A DNA stretch of 64,000 nucleotides from Segatella copri. GTDB lineage: Bacteria; Bacteroidota; Bacteroidia; Bacteroidales; Bacteroidaceae. The notes beneath the pieces are model-generated. The model did not search any database, was not told the DNA's origin, and saw nothing but the letters and a program-made list of their open reading frames with translations. The stretch lies in assembly GCF_009494395.1 (NCBI RefSeq), contig NZ_VZCB01000098.1:1-64000 (forward strand). The letters are read 5' to 3'. This document shows, piece after piece, positions 15,278 to 24,194 of the stretch (within the stretch, counting starts at the first letter, position 1; each line of letters begins with the position of its first letter). A program made the translations under genes and the position numbers.

Positions 15278-17188
15278 ATGAGTTGGAAAGAAATCATCAA
15301 GAAGTGTCTTAGTGTGGCATCTGCTCCTATTCGCAGAAATGCCAACTTCTTCGTGTTCATGTACTTATTGGGCACGATCAGTTCACTGGTGACCATACCG
15401 AAATATGGCTCATTGTACGACAATCTGTTCCTGGAACTCTTTGTCGACCTCTACCTCCTGTGTGCCATTCTTGCTATCTTCCCCAAGAAGGTACGCTTCT
15501 GTCTACGTATCGTGCTATACATTATATTATATAGCACCGCAGCCGCAGACACCTATTGTTTTGTGAATTTCGGCTCTACACTCAATCCTTCCATGCTGAT
15601 GCTGGTGGGCGAAACCAACAGTGCAGAGGCAAGCAGCTTCCTCTCGGCACTCATCTCTGCCGAAGTACTCTTCAGCAGTGTAGGCTGGATTCTGCTCCTG
15701 GCTCTGATTCAGATACTCATCGCCATCTTCCGCAAGCAACTCATCAAATTTTACGTCTTCCTGATTACCTGTCTGGAATTGGCTTCCTGGAAAAAACGAA
15801 TCAAGTCGGTTCCACGCATCACCGCAGCCATGCCGGCAAGTTTCGGAATCCTCTGTATCGCTGTTTTCATCACTGGCTTGTGCACTTCCTGGCACAACAA
15901 GACGGCTTTCCACAAGCTGATGTCGGGCAAAACCATCGGAGAGGTGGAGCACACCCTGACAGAGAAAGACCATGCCGTGCTCTATCTACCTATCTACCGA
16001 CTCGACTTCAGTATCTATGCCAATCAGCTGGCAGCACACCAGATCACCCAGCTTATCCGTGCCGCACATACCGTAAAGGTGGACAGCTGCAGCTATCGCT
16101 CACCTAACATCGTACTCATCATCGGCGAAAGCTACGGCAGACATCACTCGCAGCAATACGGCTATTTCATGGAGACGACTCCTAGACAGAGTGCACTGGA
16201 AAAGAGCCGGAAACTCACCAAATTCACAGATGTAGTAACCTGCTGGAACCTGACCAGTTTCGTATTCAAGAACATGCTCTCCACCCATGTGATAGGCGAG
16301 AAAGGAGAATGGTGCGACTATCCGCTCTTCCCGGAAGTGTTCAGAAAGGCTGGCTACAACGTTACCTTTATCACCAACGAATTCCTGCCGCAGGCTAAAG
16401 AAGCCGTCTATGACTTCAGCGGTGGTTTCTTCCTGAACAATCCAGAACTGAGCAAGCTGCAGTTTGACCATCGCAATACCCAGTTGCACGATCTTGACGA
16501 CGGATTACTGAAAGACTATGACGACAGTCTGAAGACATTCCAAAAGGAGCACAACCTCACCATCTTCCACCTGATGGGACAGCACGTGAACTACAAGCTG
16601 CGCTACCGCAAGGAACAAGCCAAGTTCTGGGCAAGCAGCTACGAGGAAAAGCGACCAGAGCTGACCACGGCACAGCGCAAGATGCTGAGCCATTACGACA
16701 ATGCTACCCTCTACAACGACTCTATCGTGGCGCAGATCGTGAAACGATTCCAGAAGGAGGATGCCGTTGTCATCTATGTGCCAGACCATGGCGAGGAATG
16801 CTATGAGGAGGACCGCGGCTTTATCTGCCGTAACCATTCAGCCAACATCGACTGGCCGCTGGCCCACTACGAATTCGAAATTCCTTTCTGGATATACTGT
16901 TCACCGAAGTATATCAGGAACCACCGCGACATCTACCGTCAGATACGCAAGGCAAAGGACAAGAGATTCATGACCGATGCCCTGCCTCACCTATTATTAT
17001 ATCTGGCTGGCATCGAGACGCCTACCTACAAGGAGGAATATAATATCCTGAGTCCGAAATACAACGAGATGCGACCACGTATCCTCAAGAATTCAGCCGA
17101 CTACGACCAGCTGCGCGACGAGCATCTGGAAAAGGTAGAAAAGGAAAAAAGTAAAAAGGAAAAAAGCAAGAAAGGAGATAAGAAATGA
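15278..17188 (+). CDS. EptA-like phosphoethanolamine transferase (alkaline-phosphatase superfamily)
   Basis: The 636-residue protein has about five N-terminal transmembrane segments (within residues 20-215) followed by a periplasmic sulfatase-type domain (about 270-600). Family marks are NIVLIIGESYGRHHSQQYGY (metal-binding Glu), TCWNLTSFVFKNMLS with the Thr expected to carry the phosphoethanolamine, and PDHGEECYEE near the second metal site. Relatives move phosphoethanolamine from phosphatidylethanolamine to lipid A or core sugars, lowering surface charge. The C-terminus is a Lys/Glu-rich tail. Its last four bases overlap the next acyltransferase gene (ATGA), so the two are translationally coupled. 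The acceptor here is unknown. Confidence 0.85.
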   Translation: MSWKEIIKKCLSVASAPIRRNANFFVFMYLLGTISSLVTIPKYGSLYDNLFLELFVDLYLLCAILAIFPKKVRFCLRIVLYIILYSTAAADTYCFVNFGSTLNPSMLMLVGETNSAEASSFLSALISAEVLFSSVGWILLLALIQILIAIFRKQLIKFYVFLITCLELASWKKRIKSVPRITAAMPASFGILCIAVFITGLCTSWHNKTAFHKLMSGKTIGEVEHTLTEKDHAVLYLPIYRLDFSIYANQLAAHQITQLIRAAHTVKVDSCSYRSPNIVLIIGESYGRHHSQQYGYFMETTPRQSALEKSRKLTKFTDVVTCWNLTSFVFKNMLSTHVIGEKGEWCDYPLFPEVFRKAGYNVTFITNEFLPQAKEAVYDFSGGFFLNNPELSKLQFDHRNTQLHDLDDGLLKDYDDSLKTFQKEHNLTIFHLMGQHVNYKLRYRKEQAKFWASSYEEKRPELTTAQRKMLSHYDNATLYNDSIVAQIVKRFQKEDAVVIYVPDHGEECYEEDRGFICRNHSANIDWPLAHYEFEIPFWIYCSPKYIRNHRDIYRQIRKAKDKRFMTDALPHLLLYLAGIETPTYKEEYNILSPKYNEMRPRILKNSADYDQLRDEHLEKVEKEKSKKEKSKKGDKK

Positions 17189-18330
17189 AACAGTCGATAT
17201 TAACAAGAGAAGCCTGCAATGCACTGAGAGGACTTGCCATCATCGGCATCTTCCTGCACAATTACTGTCATTGGCTAGGTCCCATCGTCAAGGAGAACGA
17301 ATATCAGTATATCCAGCACAACGTAGACTGGCTGGCACAGGTTATCGTCAATCCCGACTTTAACCTGCCTATCCACCTGCTCTCGTTCTTCGGTCATTAC
17401 GGAGTGCCGATATTTCTCTTCCTAAGTGCCTACGGACTGGTAATGAAATATGAGGCAAACCCCCACCTCTCAGCAGAACAGGAAGCACAGATATATCATA
17501 TCTCTGGTGAGAAATCGGCTTGGCGCATCAACTGGCGCGAGCCGCTGCGCTTCGTGCGCTATCATTATCTGAAACTCTTCAAGATGATGATAACCGGTTT
17601 CGCAGCATTCACCATGCTCGACCTCATCACGCCGGGCTCTCACCACTATGCTGCACTCGACATCGTGGCAATGCTGGGCATGTTCAACAATGTATTGCCA
17701 AACCCGGACAACATCATCTGGCCAGGTCCATACTGGTTCTTCGGACTGATGCTGCAGCTCTATATCGTATACCGCCTCTTCATCTATCGCCGTCACTGGG
17801 GATGGACGGTGGCGCTGATGGCAATCTGCATCGGCATCCAGCTAGCCTTGGGATTCGACAATCCGGAGAGCGAGGCGATGAACCGCTACCGCTACAACTT
17901 CATGGGAGGCATGCTGCCATTCGGACTCGGCATCCTCTATGCCCGTTATGGCGAGAAGATATTGATGACTTTCCATTCACCAGTCACCAATTTCTTTGGC
18001 ATCGTCTTCTGCATCTCGCTCATCTACAGTCTGAGCGGAAGCATGCTGGGCTGGACCTTCGTTCCCTTCTTCATCTGTCTGCTGAGCGTACTGCTTGCTG
18101 AACTTCTGCAGGACATCAACTGGCTGAAGGGCACTTACAAGGTATTGGCATGGATGGGCAGCATCTCAGGTGCTCTCTTCGTCATTCATCCGGTAGCCCG
18201 CAAGCTCTTCATCCCTATCAGTCGCCGTGGCGACATCTATGCCGGTCTGCTGCTCTACATCATAGCCAGCGTTTGTCTGGCATGGCTGTTTACCCAACTG
18301 ATGAAGAAGATTCCAAATCCAAAGTATTGA
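17185..18330 (+). CDS. Acyltransferase-3 family membrane protein
   Basis: The protein of 381 residues has about ten transmembrane helices and the acyltransferase-3 (OafA/NodX-like) layout: an early RGLAIIGIFLHNYCHW with the conserved basic-plus-His region, then long alternating helices. Such enzymes add acetyl, succinyl or other acyl groups to surface sugars at the inner membrane. The gene overlaps the upstream phosphoethanolamine transferase by four bases and ends just before a pair of inverted GAGTGAAGA repeats. Substrate cannot be told from sequence. Confidence 0.85.
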   Translation: MKQSILTREACNALRGLAIIGIFLHNYCHWLGPIVKENEYQYIQHNVDWLAQVIVNPDFNLPIHLLSFFGHYGVPIFLFLSAYGLVMKYEANPHLSAEQEAQIYHISGEKSAWRINWREPLRFVRYHYLKLFKMMITGFAAFTMLDLITPGSHHYAALDIVAMLGMFNNVLPNPDNIIWPGPYWFFGLMLQLYIVYRLFIYRRHWGWTVALMAICIGIQLALGFDNPESEAMNRYRYNFMGGMLPFGLGILYARYGEKILMTFHSPVTNFFGIVFCISLIYSLSGSMLGWTFVPFFICLLSVLLAELLQDINWLKGTYKVLAWMGSISGALFVIHPVARKLFIPISRRGDIYAGLLLYIIASVCLAWLFTQLMKKIPNPKY

Positions 18331-18463
18331 GAGTGAAGAACGAAGAGTGAAGAGTGAAGAATTCAATAGCTATTGAAACTCACCCTTCGTTTTTCACCTC
18401 CATAACAAAAAACAAACAAGAAGACAAGAGAATTCTTCACTCTTCGTTCTTCACTCTTCACTT
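18331..18463. repeat. Inverted pair of GAGTGAAGA repeats
   Basis: The left arm (18331-18364) consists of GAGTGAAGA, ACGAAGA, GTGAAGA and GTGAAGAATTC; the right arm (18430-18463) is its near-perfect reverse complement, GAATTCTTCACTC onward. The arms enclose about 65 bp and could form a long hairpin between two acyltransferase genes of the same operon. Confidence 0.8.
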
Positions 18464-18468
18464 AGCTT

Positions 18469-19473
18469 ATGAAGATTAAAGATATAGAACTGGCAAATAT
18501 CAGCCGATTTCGTGGCGAACTGATGGGAGCAGCCATGCTGTTCATCATCCTGTTCCATGTAGCACTACCTAGAGAGGATGCCTTTTTCGGGCTTCGCAGA
18601 ATGGGCAATGTGGGAGTAGATATGTTCTTATTCCTCAGCGGAATAGGACTGTGGTTCTCGTGGACGAAGAATCCTTCTGCCAAGCATTTCTTCATCCGCC
18701 GCTATCTGCGCATCTACCCAACCTGGCTCATCATCGCCTGCCTCTTCTATATCCCAGGATTCCAGGGAGGCAGTGCATGGAACTGGATCAATCTCTTTGG
18801 CGAGATAACCATCAACTGGGGGTTCTGGCTGCACGATGAACTCAACTTCTGGTACATCCCAGCCACGATGATGCTCTATCTCTTTGCCCCTGCCTATATG
18901 GAACTCATCAAGCGCCACCCTATTTACCGGTGGTTGCCGGTGGTAATGATCATGTGGTGCATCCTGGTACAATATGTCACCCCGATACATCAGGCTGTGG
19001 GACATCTGGAGATATTCTGGAGCCGCGTGCCTATCTTCTTCATCGGCATCAATATGGGTGAGATGGTAAGACAGAAGCAGACACTCGACGGAGCCTCGAT
19101 ATGGATGATATGGCTGATGTTCCTGATGACGCTGCTGGCGAGCATCTTCCTGGAACAGGAGAAACATGGCATGTTCCCGCTCTTCCTGGAGCGAATGCTC
19201 TATATCCCGCTCACCATCACGAGTATCCTGCTGCTCAACCGCATCTTCCGCCGTACGCCCCACTGGTTCAACCGTGGTTTCATGCTGGTAGGAGCACTGA
19301 GTCTGGAATGTTATCTCATCCACATCCACTTCGTACTCAAATATATAGAGCCTCTTCATCTGGGCTATTGGCCAACCTTCCTTGCCTGCATCGCCATCAC
19401 CCTGCCTGCAGCATGGATATTGAGCAAGATAGCAGGATGGATTTCTAAAGAATTAGCTAAGATTATCAAGTAA
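18469..19473 (+). CDS. Acyltransferase-3 family membrane protein
   Basis: The second of three acyltransferase-like proteins, 334 residues with about ten transmembrane helices. Early residues RGELMGAAMLFIILFHVALP carry the conserved Arg/His region, and MFLFLSGIGLWFSW follows as in OafA-type enzymes. It probably acylates a surface glycan. It starts six bases after an inverted GAGTGAAGA repeat and ends 12 bp before the UbiA-family gene, so it is part of one rightward operon. The two neighbouring family members are not close copies of it. Confidence 0.85.
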   Translation: MKIKDIELANISRFRGELMGAAMLFIILFHVALPREDAFFGLRRMGNVGVDMFLFLSGIGLWFSWTKNPSAKHFFIRRYLRIYPTWLIIACLFYIPGFQGGSAWNWINLFGEITINWGFWLHDELNFWYIPATMMLYLFAPAYMELIKRHPIYRWLPVVMIMWCILVQYVTPIHQAVGHLEIFWSRVPIFFIGINMGEMVRQKQTLDGASIWMIWLMFLMTLLASIFLEQEKHGMFPLFLERMLYIPLTITSILLLNRIFRRTPHWFNRGFMLVGALSLECYLIHIHFVLKYIEPLHLGYWPTFLACIAITLPAAWILSKIAGWISKELAKIIK

Positions 19474-19485
19474 AAAGGAGTTTTT

Positions 19486-20391
19486 ATGAACGAGAATAAA
19501 ATGAAAGACAGCAAAGGAATGGCTGCCTTAATGCGACTGATTCGCCCTAAACAATGGATCAAGAACGGATTCATCTTCGTGCCGCTGTTCTTTGGCGGTG
19601 CCCTGTTCCATATCGATGCTTTGCTGGCTGGACTGATTACCTTCTTTGCCTACAGTTTTGCTGCATCGAGCATCTATTGCTTCAACGACATCTTTGATGT
19701 AGAGGCCGACCGCCGTCACCCCGTAAAATGTCACCGCCCGATTGCATCAGGAGCGGTAAGCATCAGGCAGGCATACGGTCTGATGTTTCTCATGCTGGCA
19801 CTCTCCATGGGTACATGCTGTCTGCTGGAATCATGGGAAACCATGGGCATCATCGCCTTCTATTGGCTCTTAAACCTCTGCTACTGCGCCAAGCTCAAGC
19901 AGTATGCCATCATCGACGTATGTATCGTAGCCTTCGGTTTCGTACTCCGCCTGTTGGCAGGTGGTGTGGCTACCCATATCATGCTGAGTAAGTGGATTGT
20001 GCTGATGACCTTCCTCATCACCCTCTTCATGAGTTTTGCCAAGCGCCGCGACGATGTATTGCGCATGGAAAAGACGGGCGAGGCTCCCCGCAAGAACACC
20101 AGCCGCTATAACCTCACCTTCATCAACCAGGCTATTACCATTACCGCCTCGGTTACCCTGGTATGCTACATCATGTATACGGTGAGTCCGGAGGTTATCG
20201 AAAACTTCCATACCGATTATCTCTATCTTACCAGTGTATTCGTATTGGTGGGTTTGCTGAGATACATCCAGATAGCAGTGGTAGACCAGAAGAGCGGCGA
20301 CCCTACGAAGATTATCCTGCGCGACAGGATTACCCAGTTTATCGTCCTTGCCTGGCTGCTCTCCTTCCTCATCCTTATCTATATCGTATAA
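19486..20391 (+). CDS. UbiA-family decaprenyl-phosphate phosphoribosyltransferase-like protein
   Basis: A UbiA-fold prenyltransferase of 301 residues with about eight to nine membrane helices. Of UbiA families it best fits the phosphoribosyltransferase branch (mycobacterial Rv3806c type), which joins PRPP to polyprenyl phosphate: RPKQWIKN (20-27), the first Asp motif NDIFDVEAD (67-75), and a second loop FAKRRDDVLRMEKTGEAPRK that resembles the KR(R/Y)xE...TG...RK loop of that branch. A strong ribosome site AAGGAG precedes it. Directly downstream is a HAD phosphatase, which would supply the next step. Substrate chain length and sugar are inferred. Confidence 0.8.
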   Translation: MNENKMKDSKGMAALMRLIRPKQWIKNGFIFVPLFFGGALFHIDALLAGLITFFAYSFAASSIYCFNDIFDVEADRRHPVKCHRPIASGAVSIRQAYGLMFLMLALSMGTCCLLESWETMGIIAFYWLLNLCYCAKLKQYAIIDVCIVAFGFVLRLLAGGVATHIMLSKWIVLMTFLITLFMSFAKRRDDVLRMEKTGEAPRKNTSRYNLTFINQAITITASVTLVCYIMYTVSPEVIENFHTDYLYLTSVFVLVGLLRYIQIAVVDQKSGDPTKIILRDRITQFIVLAWLLSFLILIYIV

Positions 20392-20421
20392 GAAAGAGTT
20401 AATCCAAAAGAAGAACAAGAA

Positions 20422-21063
20422 ATGAAGAAGAAAATATACTGTTTCGATTTCGACGGAACGCTGACAACGAGCGATACCTTGCTGGAATTCATCAAGTATG
20501 CCAAGGGAACCAGCCGTTTCCTGATGGTTTTTCTGATGTACAGTCCGCTCCTGGTGCTGATGAAACTGCATCTCTTTCCCAACTGGAAGGCAAAGCAACT
20601 CATCTTTGCTCACCTCTTTGCCGGCATGCGCATCGAGAAGTTTGATGCGCTCTGCCGTGGGTTTGCAGAAGAAAGCCAGCATCTGCTTCGTCCTAAGGGC
20701 ATCACCCTGGTGCATGAAGCATTGGTAGCTGGGACTCAGGTCTTCATCGTAAGTGCCAGTATCGACAACTGGGTGCGCCCCTTCTTTGAGATTCGGAATC
20801 TGACAGGCATCCAGGTGCTTGGTACACAGATAGAAGTTGTGGATGGCAAACTGACGGGCCGCTTCAAGAGCAACAACTGTTATGGAGCAGAAAAAGTATG
20901 CCGAATCACGGAAGCCCTTTCTTCATCACAAACAGCAGATACCGGTGACAAGACATTTCTCGACCGTTCTCTCTATGAGATAGAAGCCTTCGGCGACAGC
21001 CGTGGCGATAAGGAGATGCTTGCCTTCGCAGACCAGGGGCACTACAAGCCTTTCAGAGAATAA
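20422..21063 (+). CDS. HAD-IB family phosphatase
   Basis: A 213-residue haloacid-dehalogenase phosphatase. Motif I CFDFDGTLTTSD (Asp9 nucleophile, Asp11 acid), motif II SASIDNW and motif IV FGDSRGDKEML are all present. Its place straight after the phosphoribosyl-polyprenol synthase suggests that it removes the 5-phosphate from polyprenyl-phospho-ribose-5-phosphate; in mycobacteria an unrelated PAP2 phosphatase is associated with that step. The alternative, a phosphoserine-phosphatase-like role, is less supported by context. Confidence 0.85.
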   Translation: MKKKIYCFDFDGTLTTSDTLLEFIKYAKGTSRFLMVFLMYSPLLVLMKLHLFPNWKAKQLIFAHLFAGMRIEKFDALCRGFAEESQHLLRPKGITLVHEALVAGTQVFIVSASIDNWVRPFFEIRNLTGIQVLGTQIEVVDGKLTGRFKSNNCYGAEKVCRITEALSSSQTADTGDKTFLDRSLYEIEAFGDSRGDKEMLAFADQGHYKPFRE

Positions 21064-21118
21064 TCATTTTAGAAAGATAAGTCAAGGATATAGAAACATA
21101 TAAATCAGAAGGAACCAG

Positions 21119-22129
21119 ATGAAAAGAAATACCGATCTCGATTTCATTCGAGCCATCCTCATTGTCCTCATGATATTGATTCATATCGTGAGCTTCGGCA
21201 ACGCATATCCCCAGCTGAAGGCAGGCATCCTGTCATTCATGATGCCTACCTTCCTCATCATCACGGGCTATCTCGTGAACATCGAGAAGACCGGAAGACA
21301 GATGGGAAACTATCTGAAATGCCTCGCCCTGCCCTATGTCATCATGGTGACAGGATTCTCGGTCCTCTCCTATTATATGCCGGTGAGAGATGGTATCACT
21401 GAGCTCTCCCTCTCCCAGATAGGCGAGAAAATCTTCATTACTTCCATCGGTCCCTATTGGTTTATCCAGACCATGATTATCTGCGGAACGCTCTATTACT
21501 TCTGCTTCCGTGGAAGGAATTGGAATGATTTACGCAAGAATTATACGAAAAGAGATACCTATGCCAGCCTTTTCGTCTTCGCAGTTACGCTGCTTCTGAT
21601 ATCAGAGACTCCAGCCCTATCGGCAAGTGCAGCTGCCTATTACTTCATCGGCGTGGTCATCCGACAGAGCAAAACGGAGTGGAACAAGCTGTTCCGCCAC
21701 GAGTTCTTCGCCATCATCCTGTGGATTTATCTGCTCAACCACGATGACTGGTACGACTGGGGGAGTCTGGCTATCGTCTTTTCCTGCTGGTGCTGCATCA
21801 GCACCCTGCTGTTCCTGCAACACCTGCTCGATGCTCCCGAACGCTTCAAGGATTTCAGTCCAATGATAGGAAAAGCGGCAAAGGTGACCAACAGAATCAA
21901 GGACACCTTATTATATATAGGTCGCAACACGCTGCCTATCTACCTCTTCCACCCCATCTTTACGATGGCTGCGAAGTTCTACCATCCCCTCTTCAGCTGG
22001 GATCCGAGCGAGATTTCGTTTGCTCTCTTCACCGTGATACTCGCCATCCTGGGAAGTATCGCCATCGCCAGAATCATGGAAAAGACCAAGCTGGCTTACC
22101 TCTTCGGAAAGGGAAAGATATTAAGATAA
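21119..22129 (+). CDS. Acyltransferase-3 family membrane protein
   Basis: The third acyltransferase-3 protein, 336 residues, about ten membrane helices. The N-terminus MKRNTDLDFIRAILIVLMIL with IHIVSFGNAY matches the O-acetyltransferase/WecH-like branch (Arg in the first helix, His in the next). It may acetylate the glycan built by this locus. It lies between the HAD phosphatase and GtrA in the same orientation with short gaps. Confidence 0.85.
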   Translation: MKRNTDLDFIRAILIVLMILIHIVSFGNAYPQLKAGILSFMMPTFLIITGYLVNIEKTGRQMGNYLKCLALPYVIMVTGFSVLSYYMPVRDGITELSLSQIGEKIFITSIGPYWFIQTMIICGTLYYFCFRGRNWNDLRKNYTKRDTYASLFVFAVTLLLISETPALSASAAAYYFIGVVIRQSKTEWNKLFRHEFFAIILWIYLLNHDDWYDWGSLAIVFSCWCCISTLLFLQHLLDAPERFKDFSPMIGKAAKVTNRIKDTLLYIGRNTLPIYLFHPIFTMAAKFYHPLFSWDPSEISFALFTVILAILGSIAIARIMEKTKLAYLFGKGKILR

Positions 22130-22149
22130 TTCAATAAAAGAATAGAACC

Positions 22150-22590
22150 ATGAATATCAAGAAAAAAATAAACGATATGGATGATGCCAAGCGGGAAAAG
22201 CTGGGCGAAGTAGTGCGCTTTGGCATTGTGGGCGGACTAGCCACCATACTGCAATACGTCATCTACCTTGCCATGATGCCAGCCCTGGCTCATTTCATTC
22301 CGCAGATAGGCGACCATACCCTGGCAACTACCGCCAATACCATCGCCTACCTGGTGAGTTTCATCTTCAACTTCATCGCGAGCACGCGCTATACCTTCAA
22401 GGTGAAAGCGAATGCCAAGCGGGGAGCAGGATTCACCTTGTCGCACATCGTCAACTATTCGATGCAGACCCTCTGCCTGAATGTCTTCGTAGGGCTGGGA
22501 CTCGCCAAACAATGGGCAATGATTCCTACGCTCTGCATCTGCATCCCAGTCAACTTCCTCCTGGTGAGGTTCTTTCTCAAAAAGAAATAG
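22150..22590 (+). CDS. GtrA-family polyprenyl-phospho-sugar flippase-like protein
   Basis: A 146-residue GtrA protein with four membrane helices; key stretches are VRFGIVGGLATILQYVIYLA, AYLVSFIFNFIASTRYTFK and PVNFLLVRFFLKKK. GtrA proteins help move polyprenyl-phosphate-linked sugars across the inner membrane for use by GT-C type transferases. Here it follows the putative polyprenyl-phospho-ribose genes and precedes a DUF6080 polytopic protein, a sensible flippase-then-transferase order. Confidence 0.9.
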   Translation: MNIKKKINDMDDAKREKLGEVVRFGIVGGLATILQYVIYLAMMPALAHFIPQIGDHTLATTANTIAYLVSFIFNFIASTRYTFKVKANAKRGAGFTLSHIVNYSMQTLCLNVFVGLGLAKQWAMIPTLCICIPVNFLLVRFFLKKK

Positions 22591-22620
22591 AAATAAAAGA
22601 TTTATCATAGCAAAACCAAT

Positions 22621-24108
22621 ATGAGAAAAGTTTTCGATATATTCAAGATTAGAAAAGAAGAAAGATGGCTGGCACTCGTCATTTTCCTGATGCTTGCCGT
22701 CCTCAACAGCTTCGTTATTGCCCGATACGCTGGGGCTTTCACACAGATAACCGATGATTACTACAAGAATTTCATCCGCCACTTCTGCGTATCAGGCTTC
22801 GACCCGCTGACTTACTGGGTATTGAGCGACTGGAGTGCGGCATATAATGTCTACCGCCATCCATTGCTGGCAGCCTATATGTACGTTCCCTATCTGCTGA
22901 ATATGGGACTGATGAAGCTGACAGGCTACAACTGTGCCCTCTTCATCGCCATCACCATTCAGATATTCTGCGGCTTCTATGCCATGATATTCCTCTATCG
23001 TATCTTCCGTGAGGTTGTAGAATTGGGACAGAAAGTTTCCCGGATGCTCACCCTGCTCTTCTTTTCCTTCGGATTCGTCATGGTCACCACCATCGTTCCC
23101 GACCACTTTGTCATCTCGATGATGCTGCTGATTCTGGCACTTTATATCTCCGGCAAGAGAATGAAGAGTCATCAGCAGTTCAAGATCTGGCAGAGCATCC
23201 TCTACTTCCTGCTCACCGCAGGAACCTCGCTCAACAACGGTTTGAAGATTTTCCTCTCTTCCTTCTTCGTTAACGGCAAGGCGTTCTTCCGGCCTAAGCA
23301 CCTTCTGCTGGCAGTCGTCTTACCGGCAGGACTGCTCTGGGGATTCTGTCAATGGGAATACCGCACACTGGTATGGCCTCAGGAAATGGCGAAGAAAGAG
23401 GCGAAAGCCAAGAAGATGGCGGCAAGAAAGGAAAAACAGCAGCGTGCAGCCAAACTGAAGCAGCTGAAGGATTCGCTCGTTCAGGATTCCATCCAGCGAG
23501 GACTCAAGATTATCACGCCTGAGGAAATCGCACAGAAAGCCAAGAACGACAGCATACAGAAGGCAAAACAGCTGGCAAAGGAAGAGGCTAAGAAGAAAAA
23601 AGGACCAAAGCAGGGAGCACCGATGAAGAAGGTGGGATTTCTGAGCTGGACCGATGTCACTACCTCCAGAAGCCAGGCGCTCATCGAAAACTTCTTCGGT
23701 GAAAGCATCCAGTTGCACGAAGACTATCTGCTGGAAGATGAATTGAGAAACAACTGTGCCCGTCCGATGTTTGTACCTTATCGCCATTGGTGGAACTATG
23801 CTGCAGAAGCCATCCTGCTATTGCTGTTTGCCGGAGGTATCTGGGCAGGCAGAAAGCACAGGTTCCTGTGGCTTGCCCTATCCTATTTTGCACTCGACCT
23901 GTTTCTGCACATCGGATTGGGATTCGGACTGAACGAAGTATATATCATGACGGCACATTGGATCTATGTCTTGCCAATAGCCATGGCATATCTCTGCAAG
24001 TCAGCCCAAGGCAGATTCCGCAAGGGCATCATCACCACCATCGGCATCCTGACCGTCTATCTCATCCTATATAACGGATCATTGATATTCAGATATTTCT
24101 GTCTGTAA
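22621..24108 (+). CDS. DUF6080 polytopic membrane protein, possible GT-C type glycosyltransferase
   Basis: A 495-residue protein with about ten membrane helices, matching the Bacteroidota DUF6080 family also seen at 25403. A long Lys/Gln-rich soluble insert (about residues 250-340) separates two membrane halves. Catalytic residues cannot be assigned. Membrane layout, the position after GtrA and the DD/H-rich first loop (about 40-60) are compatible with a GT-C-like enzyme that uses a polyprenyl-phospho-sugar; this is inference. It ends the rightward operon at a strong bidirectional terminator. Confidence 0.75.
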   Translation: MRKVFDIFKIRKEERWLALVIFLMLAVLNSFVIARYAGAFTQITDDYYKNFIRHFCVSGFDPLTYWVLSDWSAAYNVYRHPLLAAYMYVPYLLNMGLMKLTGYNCALFIAITIQIFCGFYAMIFLYRIFREVVELGQKVSRMLTLLFFSFGFVMVTTIVPDHFVISMMLLILALYISGKRMKSHQQFKIWQSILYFLLTAGTSLNNGLKIFLSSFFVNGKAFFRPKHLLLAVVLPAGLLWGFCQWEYRTLVWPQEMAKKEAKAKKMAARKEKQQRAAKLKQLKDSLVQDSIQRGLKIITPEEIAQKAKNDSIQKAKQLAKEEAKKKKGPKQGAPMKKVGFLSWTDVTTSRSQALIENFFGESIQLHEDYLLEDELRNNCARPMFVPYRHWWNYAAEAILLLLFAGGIWAGRKHRFLWLALSYFALDLFLHIGLGFGLNEVYIMTAHWIYVLPIAMAYLCKSAQGRFRKGIITTIGILTVYLILYNGSLIFRYFCL

Positions 24109-24114
24109 ACAAGA

Positions 24115-24184
24115 AACGCCCTGTAAAGGCAAAAGCTTTAAAACTAAACGTTAATGATGCTTTTGCTCTTACAAGGCGTTTTTT
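24115..24184. terminator. Bidirectional terminator
   Basis: AACGCC-TGTAA-GGCAAAAGC (24115-24136) pairs with GCTTTTGC-TTACA-GGCGTT (24159-24180) and is followed by TTTTTTAT. It separates the converging DUF6080 and glycosyltransferase genes. Confidence 0.85.
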
Positions 24185-24194
24185 ATACTTTCAT

